Of a DNA stretch of 64,000 bases, positions 9,301 to 17,557 are shown piece after piece (the stretch's first letter is position 1; each line of letters begins with the position of its first letter). The stretch lies in assembly GCF_003386235.1 (NCBI RefSeq), contig NZ_QRDZ01000014.1, positions 124,001-188,000 on the forward strand, read 5' to 3'. A program made the translations under genes and the position numbers. Source of the DNA: Cohnella phaseoli (lineage in GTDB: Bacteria > Bacillota > Bacilli > Paenibacillales > Paenibacillaceae). The notes under the pieces are model-generated. The model had not been told where the DNA came from and did not search any database. It saw nothing but the letters and a program-made list of their open reading frames with translations.

Positions 9301-10935
9301 GGATGGTACAAGGAGGAGGGCTTGGCGAACGCTTGGGACTTCGCTTCGGATAAAGTACCGCTGAACGGAACGACTCTGTATGCGAAATGGACGAAGCTGT
9401 ACGCGATCACGTACGACGGCAACGGCCATACCGGCGGCAATCCGCCGGCGGCAGGTGCTTATGCAGCGGGAGAAACGGCGATATTGCCGGGGAACAGCGG
9501 AGAGATGACGCACGGAGGACTGCGCTTTGCAGGCTGGAACACGAAGGCGGACGGCAGCGGAGACAGCTATCAAGCGGGAGCGGCCTTCGTTATCGTAGAA
9601 GGGGATGTTACGCTGTTCGCGAAATGGACTACACCTCCGTCATCCGGCTCCGGAGGAGGGACGCCGGCGGCGCCGTCCTCGGATACGTCCGACGCCATAG
9701 TGCAGGTAAACGGCAAGTCGGAGACGGCGGGCAAAGCGGTGACGACGGAAGCGAACGGACAGCGAACGACAACGGTTCAAGTGGATGAGGCCAAGCTTGA
9801 ACAGCGCTTGGCTACAGCGGGAGACCGCGCGATTCTGACGATCCTCGTGAATTCCGGAGTCGACCATGTCGTTGGAGAGCTAAACGGCCGCATGGTCAAA
9901 AATATGGAGAACAGACAGGCGTTCGTACAGATTCGCACAGATAAGGCGACCTATACGCTGCCGGCGAAGGAAATCGACATCGACGCTATTTCCGAGCTGA
10001 TCGGCAAGCAAGTCGCCCTGCAAGACATCAAGATTGCCATCGAAGTCGGGAAGCCGTCGGACCAGACGGTCGAGGCGGCGAAGAAAGCGGCAGCGGACAA
10101 CGGATTGGAGATCGTCGTATTGCCGCTCGACTTCACCGTTAAGGCGACCTATGGCGGGAAAACGATCGACGTGACCAAATTCAACGCGTATGTGGAGCGC
10201 ACAATGGCTATTCCGACCGGCGTTGATCCGAATCGGATTACGACGGGAATCGTCGTGGAGGCCGACGGCAGCGTGAGGCATGTGCCGACGAAAGTTGTGC
10301 GGCAGGACGGCGTCTATTACGCGCAGATTAACAGCCTGACGAACAGCGCGTACGCTGTCGTCTGGCATCCGGTCGCTTTCGCGGATATGGCTTCGCATTG
10401 GGCGAAGGACGAGGTGAACGACCTCGGCTCGCGGTTGGTGGCGAAGGGGCTGGAAGACGGTCTGTTCCATCCGGAGCAAAAGATGACCCGAGCCGAATTT
10501 GCGGCGGCTCTCGTGCGGGCGCTCGGCTTGCGCGCGGAGAAGGGGAAAGCGCCGTTCAGCGATATTAGGACGAGCGATTGGTATAACGGAGAGATTGCCA
10601 CGGCGGCTGCTTACGGTCTGATCGGCGGCTTCGCGGACGGCAGCTTCCGTCCGAATGCGACTCTTACGCGGGAACAGGCCATGAAGATGCTCGCCGGCGC
10701 GATGGAGCTTACGGGCCTGCAAAGCAAGCTGTCGGGTACTGCGGCAGAGCAACGGCTATTCGTCTTCGAAGATGCGGATCGGCTGTCGCCATGGGCGAGA
10801 AGCAGCGCAGCGTTGGCTCTGGAAGCGGGGATCGTCAACGGACGCGGCAACCGGCTTGCCGCGAAGGAGAATATGACCCGCGCCGAAGTGATGGTCATGA
10901 TCAGGCGGCTGCTGAAAGCGTCGGACTTGATCTGA
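6334..10935 (+). CDS. Large S-layer-anchored surface protein with propeller-like, InlB-type and SLH repeats
   Basis: This 1533-residue exported protein has a signal peptide (residues 1-33, cleavage after QASA). Residues about 35-330 and 410-690 are two related blocks with recurring YYI/LYxxxxG and DDxGATWT-like strands, resembling BNR/sialidase-type beta-propellers, with a small beta-sandwich (about 335-405) between them. Five InlB/Listeria-Bacteroides repeats (about 705-1100) each end in FAGW ... LYAKW. A Ser/Gly linker and a beta domain follow, then three SLH motifs (about 1349-1533: FADMASHWAKDEV, FSDIRTSDWYNGE, FEDADRLSPWARS) that bind pyruvylated cell-wall polymer. No catalytic signature is seen, so an adhesive or glycan-binding role is inferred. 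A GGGGG-type ribosome site lies 11 bases before the ATG pair. Confidence 0.88.
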   Translation: MMGNKKWRAAVHLLLVFVLAISGVMWGERQASATGTQWRDITANATLGSSGIYAGADGKLYLLNELEKKIFVRGASDSQWEKLVDLPGNQFTSPYKLAIRNGVFYIIDRGSIGNSPYVSSKIMKSDDNGATWTEVAGPSGGYSAVQNGAYLMSIFFDGSGNLYVVDYFAIFKLDTQGVWTKILPFPEDASYTYRFSSAAADGSDQLYATMMKINKMMPTMGQTAALYSYNGTVWTLLSSPPLPASNMELRSFADGTMLLAQGPYNFMLTPASNIYSFNGSSLSMEATTNNFQWTSGGVAFDGSYYYILDYSQGIVRTDNPIFGNAKASPTLVADTSDNDTDHAIELTFADDEDWREEITEVTVTRNGAIVAAPFLVDVGTITLTGLSSPGSYQIKVKATGYTDATVVQQVNLVPSVWYDITDNLALATPTLSYDNDKIYAFSMGSSAVYYRSESDSSWSSVELPQGQFGVAYSFAARDDKWYVADLYMNTNPMTTEYKIHISEDEGLTWSPYVMPSNFTPAGALNPIVVDAAGTAYIHDGKKIFILDANRQWSSISVLPNAGSYSYAMSGIAIDGAQGLYANIRQYNPGLPFDNAAKLYKYNAGTSQWDIVVDSPGAMMQLYGDAEGNVHAGMFTTLNGETPNTSLYRIQGNEFVPSATLDSFGQARFGMINGGGYYYTVEQDLNAGATIATIRTTNPNYPYIPTYKVLYQANGGTGTAPKDGQAYELGQTATVVGSGALAKSGYTFAGWNTEADGSGESYAENDTITIDQAANVTLYAQWAAKNYIVEFDADGGTVNPTMQSKRFDAPYGKGADGSTDEALPTPEREGYGFAGWYTQASGAGTQVTDTTIVSMTEAHVLFAKWLAGVYTVTFDADGGTVSPATQSKLHNAAYGVGADGSTTEALPTPEREGYAFAGWYTQADGAGTQVTDLTEVTATSNHTLYAKWIANVYSVAFESNGGSAVDAIQADFDTTLDAPAEPAHAGYRFAGWYKEEGLANAWDFASDKVPLNGTTLYAKWTKLYAITYDGNGHTGGNPPAAGAYAAGETAILPGNSGEMTHGGLRFAGWNTKADGSGDSYQAGAAFVIVEGDVTLFAKWTTPPSSGSGGGTPAAPSSDTSDAIVQVNGKSETAGKAVTTEANGQRTTTVQVDEAKLEQRLATAGDRAILTILVNSGVDHVVGELNGRMVKNMENRQAFVQIRTDKATYTLPAKEIDIDAISELIGKQVALQDIKIAIEVGKPSDQTVEAAKKAAADNGLEIVVLPLDFTVKATYGGKTIDVTKFNAYVERTMAIPTGVDPNRITTGIVVEADGSVRHVPTKVVRQDGVYYAQINSLTNSAYAVVWHPVAFADMASHWAKDEVNDLGSRLVAKGLEDGLFHPEQKMTRAEFAAALVRALGLRAEKGKAPFSDIRTSDWYNGEIATAAAYGLIGGFADGSFRPNATLTREQAMKMLAGAMELTGLQSKLSGTAAEQRLFVFEDADRLSPWARSSAALALEAGIVNGRGNRLAAKENMTRAEVMVMIRRLLKASDLI

Positions 10936-10947
10936 TAGTAGCGATAT

Positions 10948-10990
10948 GAAGGACGCAGCCCAAGCGAAAGCGAGGGAGCGTCCTTCTTCT
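10948..10990 (+). terminator. Terminator after SLH surface protein
   Basis: GAAGGACGC pairs perfectly with GCGTCCTTC, followed by TTCT. It begins 12 bases after the stop codon. Confidence 0.8.
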
Positions 10991-11053
10991 ATGTTCTGAC
11001 GCGACTTTGTGTTGGGTCGGCACAGCACGTCAATCAAAATGAGCGTACTGGCT

Positions 11054-11184
11054 GATCAGAGCGAGCAGATGGTTGCACATCTACCTGATTTTTCCCAAAC
11101 CTCCGACGAATACCGTTTCTCCAAGCTCTTCGGCCTCTTCCCGCAGCATTTCGCTTTAGCGAATAATCGCATTAAGGGGCGCAT
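11054..11184 (-). pseudogene. Decayed fragment of a PAS/HisKA histidine kinase gene
   Basis: Read on the minus strand this segment matches the HisKA region of the kinase gene at 15415-17382 (the part at 16381-16511). By eye there are about 14 differences over the first 125 or so aligned bases, and similarity stops abruptly on both sides. It covers the stretch just after the phosphoacceptor His (NAIIGYSEMLREEAEEL ... LLALI). No longer reading frame remains. It is a remnant of a duplicated kinase gene, sitting at the edge of the AT-rich island. Confidence 0.8.
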
Positions 11185-11340
11185 ATTTTTCTAACGCAAT
11201 AATTAGACAAAAACCAACAAATTACTGCATTCAATTGGCTGGCTCTTGTAGAAAAAGGGACCCTTTCTCCCATTCCCTCACTTTTGATTAAATGGTAATA
11301 TTAGTATGGAAAACAAAACTAATAATAGAGGTGAAGAACT

Positions 11341-11871
11341 ATGATGATCAGATTAAAAAGGGAATTGCAACCGAAAAACCTATTGTCCTATGTTCTTGCA
11401 TGTATTCTCACTATTTTTATTACCATTTTCTTATTTGGTAATAAAGCGTTTGCAGAACTTCATGCAGTCTTTAACCTTAGTCAATACGAAACGATTTACT
11501 CAGCTTCGATTAGTGGAAGTTCGATAATAAGCACACCTTTGACATACAAATATTGGAAGGCGGAAACTATTAAAGGTAATCAAGCTCAACCAACATCAGC
11601 GACCTTTTCCAAAGTCGCAACAAGTATAGGAACTAGTAACCCAGCGGGTGCTCAATATGGAGTTTATAAAATAGTATCTGGATCTTCGAATCAAAAGACT
11701 TTTCTGGACTGGTACTCGGAAAGTGTTGCTGTTGATCGGAGCGTAACCATGAATTATTCAACAACCACTTCCAATCTATATACCGAAATGGCTTTTTATG
11801 CAAATACAAATGGAGTAGGTGGATCACAATCAAATGTTAGTTATGACAAATTTGCCTACACCTCTAATTAA
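11341..11871 (+). CDS. Exported hypothetical protein
   Basis: The 176-residue product has a long N-terminal region (basic residues 3-12, hydrophobic 14-32, NKAFAE cleavage site near 37) typical of a Sec signal peptide. The mature part is rich in Ser, Thr, Tyr and Asn and is probably beta-structured. A GAGGTG ribosome site precedes the ATG. Base composition is far more AT-rich than in the surrounding sugar-utilisation genes, as for the next two genes. I do not recognise a family. It lies 23 bases before the next gene and is likely co-transcribed with it. Confidence 0.7.
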   Translation: MMIRLKRELQPKNLLSYVLACILTIFITIFLFGNKAFAELHAVFNLSQYETIYSASISGSSIISTPLTYKYWKAETIKGNQAQPTSATFSKVATSIGTSNPAGAQYGVYKIVSGSSNQKTFLDWYSESVAVDRSVTMNYSTTTSNLYTEMAFYANTNGVGGSQSNVSYDKFAYTSN

Positions 11872-11894
11872 TAATCAGAAAGGGGAATCCACTA

Positions 11895-12452
11895 ATGAAA
11901 AGGTTTATTATTTCGACAATCTTTCTAATCTCAGTCTCTATTAGCGGTATTGTATTTGCATCTTCGGGCGATATTTCAACAAACAACGGAGTAAAACATG
12001 AAGTTCGCAGTGATAATAATATAGTTACTAAACCATCAACAATTACAGTTGAAAAAGCTAAAGAACTCCTTACCAATATAGAATTCCAATTACCAACTTA
12101 TGTTCCAAATAATTTAATAGTTGAAAGTGTAATTTATAATGAACCACCTTCTCAATTTCCAAACGGTGTAATGCCTAATATTGATTTAGATAAAGAAATC
12201 ACAATTAGATATAGAGACACGAGTAATGAGGAGAATTGGATAGATTATACTACAAAGAAAAGAAGGATTGAACTGGCGGATGACGGGGTAAAAAGTATAG
12301 TGCTTAATGGTTTGGAAGTACAATATCTTGAACTTACAGGAAAAAATATTGTTGCCTATAATTGGTTTAGCAAGGGGGCAAGTCATATGGTTATTGCAAG
12401 GGGTGATATATCAAAAGATCAATTAATTAAATTTGTTACATCATTTAATTAA
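11895..12452 (+). CDS. Exported hypothetical protein, DUF4367-like C-terminus
   Basis: The 185-residue protein has a signal peptide (residues 1-22, ending VFASS). The mature part has an ELLTNIEFQLPTYVP segment, a beta-rich middle, and a C-terminus reading MVIARGDISKDQLIKFVTSFN-like. The latter resembles DUF4367/anti-sigma-type domains, in which a final helix follows a beta sheet. The match is by eye and not firm. It follows the preceding exported protein closely, has an AAGGGG ribosome site, and is followed by a good terminator. A role in the cell envelope is inferred only from the signal peptide. Confidence 0.6.
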   Translation: MKRFIISTIFLISVSISGIVFASSGDISTNNGVKHEVRSDNNIVTKPSTITVEKAKELLTNIEFQLPTYVPNNLIVESVIYNEPPSQFPNGVMPNIDLDKEITIRYRDTSNEENWIDYTTKKRRIELADDGVKSIVLNGLEVQYLELTGKNIVAYNWFSKGASHMVIARGDISKDQLIKFVTSFN

Positions 12453-12458
12453 TATTGG

Positions 12459-12496
12459 AAATAAATAGCCGGATTTATTCTGGCTATTTATTTATC
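12459..12496 (+). terminator. Terminator after exported-protein pair
   Basis: AAATAAATAGCC pairs perfectly with GGCTATTTATTT seven bases after the stop codon of the preceding gene; the 3' arm is itself T-rich. Confidence 0.75.
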
Positions 12497-12752
12497 CATG
12501 AAAAAATCGACTATGACTGAACCATCATTTTATATGCCTTTTTCGTTTTATCTATTGTTAATGCTAGTCCAAAGGAATTAGTGACAGCTTGAAAATAATA
12601 GTATTATGTGAAAAGATCGCTCTTAAATGTACTTTTTTTTGATAAATTCTATATATTTAAGACGATGGATATCAATTCAAGTTGGAGGTCGAATTCTAAT
12701 AAGATGTGACCCTGGTCCCAAGCATTATTTAACGTTTTACGGAGGAGGAATT

Positions 12753-13295
12753 ATGGTTAAATACTTTGGATTGATATTTATGATGATGATGTTGGTCTTA
12801 TCTGGCTGTAACACGAAAAGCGAATCATTGAACAATTTGAATCATGAAATTATAAAATACGGCATAAATACTTCAATTCCTCAAATTGATGATCTCATCA
12901 TTAGTTATGTACATGTTGTCTTACCTCCAAAGGATATGGGCAAAAATAACCTTGGGGATGTTAACACAGTAGTTGTATCCTATACAGAGGAAAAGGGTAA
13001 ATTAATTAAATTGAGGTCTGATCAAAAGGAAAAAAACGACATAATAATTTTATATGGGCCATTTGAGGCTAACAGCATACTGAATTTATCAATCAGTAAT
13101 ACAGAAAATTCAATTGACGGTGCATCAATCAAAACAACTCACGGTAAAGAAATGTACTATAAAAAAAATAACAATAATTTAATATTACTAGCAAATCATA
13201 AGAAAATGTCGTTTATTATCGAAGGACAAATAACAGATAAATACACCGAAGAGAGATACGTAAGTATCATGGATGATATCCTAAGTTCGAACTAA
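12753..13295 (+). CDS. Putative lipoprotein
   Basis: I place the start at the ATG at 12753, because a perfect GGAGGAGG ribosome site lies just upstream and translation from it gives a lipoprotein signal (MVKYFGLIFMMMMLVLSGC) with Cys19 in an LSGC lipobox. The frame is open for 42 more codons upstream, but those residues do not look like protein. The 180-residue product is hydrophilic after the lipobox and rich in Asn and Lys. No family is recognised. It belongs to the AT-rich island and is followed by its own terminator. Confidence 0.75.
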   Translation: MVKYFGLIFMMMMLVLSGCNTKSESLNNLNHEIIKYGINTSIPQIDDLIISYVHVVLPPKDMGKNNLGDVNTVVVSYTEEKGKLIKLRSDQKEKNDIIILYGPFEANSILNLSISNTENSIDGASIKTTHGKEMYYKKNNNNLILLANHKKMSFIIEGQITDKYTEERYVSIMDDILSSN

Positions 13296-13361
13296 TGAAA
13301 GAATTATGTCTGCATGCCATTATCGAGACTTCATTGAAAGACTGTTACAGTACAGTATTTG

Positions 13362-13395
13362 GGAAACGTTTGATTGATCAAACGTTTCATTTTCC
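13362..13395 (+). terminator. Terminator after putative lipoprotein
   Basis: AAACGTTTGA and TCAAACGTTT form a perfect stem with a four-base loop, followed by CATTTTCC. Confidence 0.7.
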
Positions 13396-13972
13396 TAGAA
13401 CGTTCCGAAGTCTCAACGCTAATAGATAATTAGGTTGTGGTTCGCAAGCAGCATCGAAGAGATATCCATCATTACCTTGATACAGCCCGAAGAGTGACTT
13501 TAAACGCTTTTAGTCTGCTGGGGACAATAGCCATCCAATATCTAAACATGCAATTTCGCCAACTCTCAGCAAAGCCAAAGTAATATCACCTGATTCATCT
13601 AAACTATACCGCTATGGTTTCTTAAAGTGAAAGTGGACGAGGCTATTGATGCATGTGATCAATAGTCTTGTCCTTTTTGTGTTCAATAATCGTCTTCTGA
13701 TAGTTGAGTGTGAATCAGATTGGTAATACGGCCAAGAATCTCAACGTTGACATAGAACCCCAAGCTCTCATATATTTCTATGGTGTGTAGGATATTTGTC
13801 TTATAAGAAATTTATCAGTATTGAGCAGGCTCTGGAGGGAATGTGTTGACAAATTTCAATGTTAATCAGGTTTTTCAATAGTAACTTCTGTTTCTGATAT
13901 TGCTTGTCAAATATCACTGAGGGATAATACTTGACAATAATCCTACTTCGTATGAAAAAATGAGTGGAACTC
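13396..13972. other. AT-rich intergenic stretch without a recognisable gene
   Basis: I find no reading frame with a ribosome binding site here. The stretch contains one orphan terminator-like hairpin (13635-13678) and, near its right end, a TTGACA at 13932 that could be a -35 box for the following leader and DUF2264 gene, though no convincing -10 box is spaced correctly. It looks like decayed sequence. Confidence 0.5.
13635..13678 (+). terminator. Orphan terminator-like hairpin
   Basis: GGACGAGGCTATTGAT pairs with ATCAATAGTCTTGTCC (two wobble pairs), followed by TTTTT. No gene is visible immediately upstream, so this may be the tail of a deleted transcription unit. Confidence 0.6.
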
Positions 13973-14070
13973 CATCAGGCTCGTGCGAAGCGCAGAGATT
14001 TTCTCGACACCTACGGTACCGCATCGTTAGAATGAGGAGGAGATCATCAAGCGATACGCAGCGATCGCAT
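13973..14070 (+). repeat. Leader element, copy 2 (shared with 1711-1825)
   Basis: It carries the same ordered blocks as copy 1: CATCAGGCT, TGCGA, TTTTCTCGACACCT, ATCGTTAGAAT, GAGGAGG, and AGCGATCG. It ends about 20 bases before the DUF2264 start at 14090. The 12 bases TACCGTTCGGAG present in copy 1 are missing here, so spacing differs between the first two blocks. Confidence 0.55.
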
Positions 14071-14089
14071 CTGTCTGGAGGAGAGCCGC

Positions 14090-15247
14090 ATGAATCCCGG
14101 AAAGCTGAATCGAGCTTATTGGATCGATACGCTGAGACGTATCGCAGATCCGGTGCTCGTTCATCTTGCAAAACGTGAGCTCAAGTTGAAAATGCCGATC
14201 GAAACAAATGGCGAAGATAGGGAGAGATATGCCGGTCTGGAAGCGTTGGGGCGGCTGCTGTGCGGTCTGGCGCCGTGGCTGGAGAGCGGAAGCGACGAGG
14301 GGGAAGAGGGGCGATATCGCAGGGAGTACGCAGAGCTTGCTCGCGATGCGATCGATGCCGGCACCGATCCGAGTTCTCCGGATTATATGAATTTTACATA
14401 TGGAGGTCAGCCGATCGTCGACGCCTCGTTCCTCGCGCATGCGATTTTAAGAGCTCCAACAGAACTGTGGGATAAGCTGGACGAGAGGGTCAAAGCGAAT
14501 GTGATCGCCGCGCTGAAAGCCACGCGAACGCGCAAGCCGGTGTACAGCAACTGGCTGCTGTTCTCGGCGATGATCGAGACGTTCCTGTACCGGGTAGGCG
14601 AGGATTGGGATCAGATGCGCGTCGACTACGCGATCCGCTCGCACGAAAACTGGTACATGGGGGACGGAGTATACGGAGACGGTCCCGATTACCATGCGGA
14701 TTACTATAATAGCTTCGTAATTCAGCCGATGCTGGTCGATATTTTGGATGCGGTACACACGCTCGACCCGGAATGGGCCGCCGTCCGCGAGCGCGCGCTG
14801 CTGCGGGCCATCCGCTATGCGTCGCAGTTGGAACGCCTCATCGCGCCGGACGGAACTTATCCGCCGTTGGGCCGTTCGCTGGCCTATCGCTTCGGAGCGT
14901 TCCAGCATCTTGCGCAGATGGCGCTGCAGCACCGGATGGAAGCAACCGTAGAGCCCGCCCAGGTGCGCTGCGCGTTAACGGCGGTCATTCGCCGCACGAT
15001 CGAAGCTCCGAATACGTTTGACGCGGAAGGCTGGCTGACGGTTGGCTTTTGCGGGCATCAACCGGACATAGGCGAGCCCTATGTCTCGACCGGCAGCTTG
15101 TACCTGTGTGCGGCAGTGTTTCTGCCGCTCGGTCTGCCGGAGAGCGATCCGTTCTGGCAGGGAGAAGCCGCATGGACGCAGGTAAAGGCTTGGAGCGGAC
15201 GCGACTTCCCGATGGATAAAGTGTTGAAGCTGCCGTTTTCTAAGTAG
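14090..15247 (+). CDS. DUF2264 domain-containing protein
   Basis: The 385-residue cytoplasmic protein is full length for the DUF2264 family, with conserved stretches NRAYWIDTLRRIADPVL (7-23), PDYMNFTYGGQPIVD (97-111), SNWLLFSAMIETFL (148-161) and GDGVYGDGPDYHADYYNSF (187-205). The fold is thought to be an alpha/alpha toroid like those of polysaccharide lyases and unsaturated glucuronyl hydrolases, so a role in degrading imported oligosaccharides is plausible but unproven. A GGAGGAGAG-like ribosome site precedes the ATG. It is followed by a 51-nt repeat block and faces the hybrid kinase gene tail to tail. Confidence 0.88.
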   Translation: MNPGKLNRAYWIDTLRRIADPVLVHLAKRELKLKMPIETNGEDRERYAGLEALGRLLCGLAPWLESGSDEGEEGRYRREYAELARDAIDAGTDPSSPDYMNFTYGGQPIVDASFLAHAILRAPTELWDKLDERVKANVIAALKATRTRKPVYSNWLLFSAMIETFLYRVGEDWDQMRVDYAIRSHENWYMGDGVYGDGPDYHADYYNSFVIQPMLVDILDAVHTLDPEWAAVRERALLRAIRYASQLERLIAPDGTYPPLGRSLAYRFGAFQHLAQMALQHRMEATVEPAQVRCALTAVIRRTIEAPNTFDAEGWLTVGFCGHQPDIGEPYVSTGSLYLCAAVFLPLGLPESDPFWQGEAAWTQVKAWSGRDFPMDKVLKLPFSK

Positions 15248-15280
15248 AGTCGTAAAGGTTAACAACCCTTGATCTTGGTC

Positions 15281-15411
15281 GACTTGTATGGTCTTTCCTA
15301 CAAACCTCCGTCGTTTGAGCCTGAATCGAGTTGCTTTGTACGATTTTTCGAACAGCGTACGTCGTTTCCTTCTTATTTGAGTTGCTTTATTTGATTTTTC
15401 GACTAACTTTC
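15281..15411. repeat. 51-nt tandem repeat block, site 1
   Basis: Three imperfect units start at 15281, 15328 and 15379. Each contains a GAGTTGCTTTGTACGATTTTTC-type core, split here by the length limit as GAGTTGCTTT then TACGATTTTTC, and the first two contain GTCGTTT. The block ends CGACTAACTTTCC. The same three-unit layout with the same ending occurs at 23025-23153. Confidence 0.75.
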
Positions 15412-15414
15412 CAA

Positions 15415-17382
15415 TCAATTGGAGTATGAGACAGTCCCTTCAGTACGAATATACTTGCTAATCGTATCGATGAGCTTGTCCCGTTCGGACGGCTTGGTCA
15501 GAAATTCGGAGACGCCCAAGGCGTAGCCGCGCTGTCTGTCGCTGAGCATCGTCCAGACGATAACCGGAATGTCGGCGGTGTCCGGGTCGTCCTTCAGAGC
15601 GGCGAGCACTTCCCAACCGTCGGTATCGGGCATCAGAATGTCGAGGCAGATGACGTCCGGACGTCGTTTCTTCGCCAATCGGATGCCCTGCGGCCCGGTG
15701 CCAGCGTAGGCCATGCTCCAGCCGGTTTTGGCGATATACCGCTGCATCAGTTCGCGGTTGGAGGCTTCGTCGTCAATAAGCAGAATATTGATGGACGACG
15801 ACGCTTCTTCCGCATTGCCCGGATCGGCTTCCACACTTGACTGCTGAGCCTCCCTTGGCTTTTCCTCCATAATCGGGAGCCAGCAGATGAAGCTGGTGCC
15901 GACGTCCGGCTCGCTTTCCACGCGGATATCGCCGCCTAGCATCTGGCTGATTCGCTGGCTGATTGCCAGCCCTAGACCGGTGCCGCCGTATTTGCGCGTC
16001 GTCGATGCATCGGCCTGAGTAAACGGAAAGAACAGCTTTTCCATCTGCTCCGGCGTCATGCCGATTCCCGTATCCTGTACGTGAAAGCTGTATCCGTCCG
16101 AGCCATCGCGCGCTTCTCGGAAGATGCGCAAGGTGATCGTTCCCGCATCGGTGAATTTATTCGCGTTGCTCAGCAGGTTGATCAGAATTTGCCGCACCTT
16201 GAGCACATCGGTCGTAATGATGTCCTGCGCTATACATTCATAGTTAAGACGGTTTCCTTTTTCCTCCGCCAAAGGCCGGATCGTAGTGGTCACGTCCTGA
16301 ATCAGGTCGGGCAAGCTGCACGTTTCCAGATGAAGCTCCATTTTGCCTGCCTCGATTTTGGAAATATCGAGAATATCGTTGATCAGAGCGAGCAGATGGT
16401 TGCCCGCCTTGCTGATTTTGCCCAAGTCTTCGACGAATACCGTCTCTCCGAGCTCTTCGGCCTCTTCCCGCAGCATTTCGCTATAGCCGATAATCGCATT
16501 AAGCGGCGTGCGCAGCTCATGGCTCATATTGGCGAGAAATTGGCTTTTGATCATATTGGCCTTGACCGCTTCGTCCCGAGTTCTGGCTAACTGCTCGGTG
16601 CGCTCGGCCAACGCTTCCTCGGCCTTCACCCGATCGGTAATATCGGACCGGATCGAGATAAACTGACGAGGCTGGCGATTGTCGTCGAGGAAGGGAACGA
16701 TCGTCGTATTCATCCAGTATTCCGTGCCGTCCTTCGCCCGATTTTTAACCTCGCCCCTCCACACTTGTCCGCTCTTGATCGTGCCCCACATCTCTTTGAA
16801 AAAAGTTTTCGGATGATAGTTGGAGTTGATGACCCGGTGCGTTTTGCCCAACAGCTCGTGCTTCTCGTATTTGGAAATCTCGCAAAACTTCTCGTTAACG
16901 TAGGTAATAACCCCTGCACGATCGGTAATGGCGACGATCGACGATTCGTCCAGAGCTTTCTCGATGTCGCGCAGGTTTTCCATCGTCTGCATAAGCTTAA
17001 GCTTATTTTCTTTGCGCTCCGAGATGTCCGTGCCGATCGAGACCGATTGCTGCACCTCTCCGTGCTCATTGACAAGGGGAATGATGGTCTGCGCAAGCCA
17101 GGCGCCGCCGCCGTCCTTGGACGCAATTCGGATTTCGCCCTTCCATACCTTCCCTTGCTCTATCGTCCGCTTCATTTCTCCCAAAGTTTTATCGGAATTA
17201 AAGTCGGCGGCAGTCAGCGATTCATAAGTCCGTCCAATCAACTCTTCGGGAGCGTACTTCGATATGGCGCAAAATTGCGGATTGACATATGAAAAAGCAC
17301 TATTGCGATCCAAGATTGCTACGATAGAGGATTCCTCAAGAGCAGATACCGGGAACATGACATCCTTGATTTCCGAAAACAT
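15415..17382 (-). CDS. PAS-PAS hybrid histidine kinase with C-terminal receiver
   Basis: The 655-residue soluble kinase has two PAS/PAC modules (about 8-130 and 140-262; the LDRNSAFSYVNPQF and TDRAGVITYVNEKF starts are alike, as are the ISERKE and ITDRVKAEEALAER ends), a coiled coil, HisKA with H288 in NMSHELRTPL, HATPase with N-box LINLLSNANKFT and G-boxes DTGIGM and GGTGLGLAI (about 400-515), and a receiver (about 535-650) with D581 in CLDILMPD. It has no transmembrane segments, so it senses a cytoplasmic signal. All key residues are present. A decayed piece of a close copy lies at 11054-11184. No cognate regulator is adjacent. Confidence 0.93.
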   Translation of the reverse strand: MFSEIKDVMFPVSALEESSIVAILDRNSAFSYVNPQFCAISKYAPEELIGRTYESLTAADFNSDKTLGEMKRTIEQGKVWKGEIRIASKDGGGAWLAQTIIPLVNEHGEVQQSVSIGTDISERKENKLKLMQTMENLRDIEKALDESSIVAITDRAGVITYVNEKFCEISKYEKHELLGKTHRVINSNYHPKTFFKEMWGTIKSGQVWRGEVKNRAKDGTEYWMNTTIVPFLDDNRQPRQFISIRSDITDRVKAEEALAERTEQLARTRDEAVKANMIKSQFLANMSHELRTPLNAIIGYSEMLREEAEELGETVFVEDLGKISKAGNHLLALINDILDISKIEAGKMELHLETCSLPDLIQDVTTTIRPLAEEKGNRLNYECIAQDIITTDVLKVRQILINLLSNANKFTDAGTITLRIFREARDGSDGYSFHVQDTGIGMTPEQMEKLFFPFTQADASTTRKYGGTGLGLAISQRISQMLGGDIRVESEPDVGTSFICWLPIMEEKPREAQQSSVEADPGNAEEASSSINILLIDDEASNRELMQRYIAKTGWSMAYAGTGPQGIRLAKKRRPDVICLDILMPDTDGWEVLAALKDDPDTADIPVIVWTMLSDRQRGYALGVSEFLTKPSERDKLIDTISKYIRTEGTVSYSN

Positions 17383-17557
17383 GGTTGTCCACTTCGCTTT
17401 CAGGCGTTATGTCAATAATAGATTCCATTCTTTGGAGAGACTTAACGCTTCCATTGTAGCATACGACAAATTTCTGCAAAAGACGGCAGAAAGGCTTGGT
17501 CACGCGTATTGCATCTGTATAAAACGAGGCAGCTTCATGCAGTACGGCCGGACAGGG

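Noticed and set aside
9880..10752. Open frames antisense to the SLH region of the surface protein
   Set aside because: Shadow frames caused by codon bias; residue composition (Arg/His-rich) is not protein-like.
13914..14178. Short open frames on both strands over the leader before the DUF2264 gene
   Set aside because: No ribosome site fits; only the short FSRHLR-x-RIVR stretch is shared with the other leader, so I report it as a leader element, not a gene.
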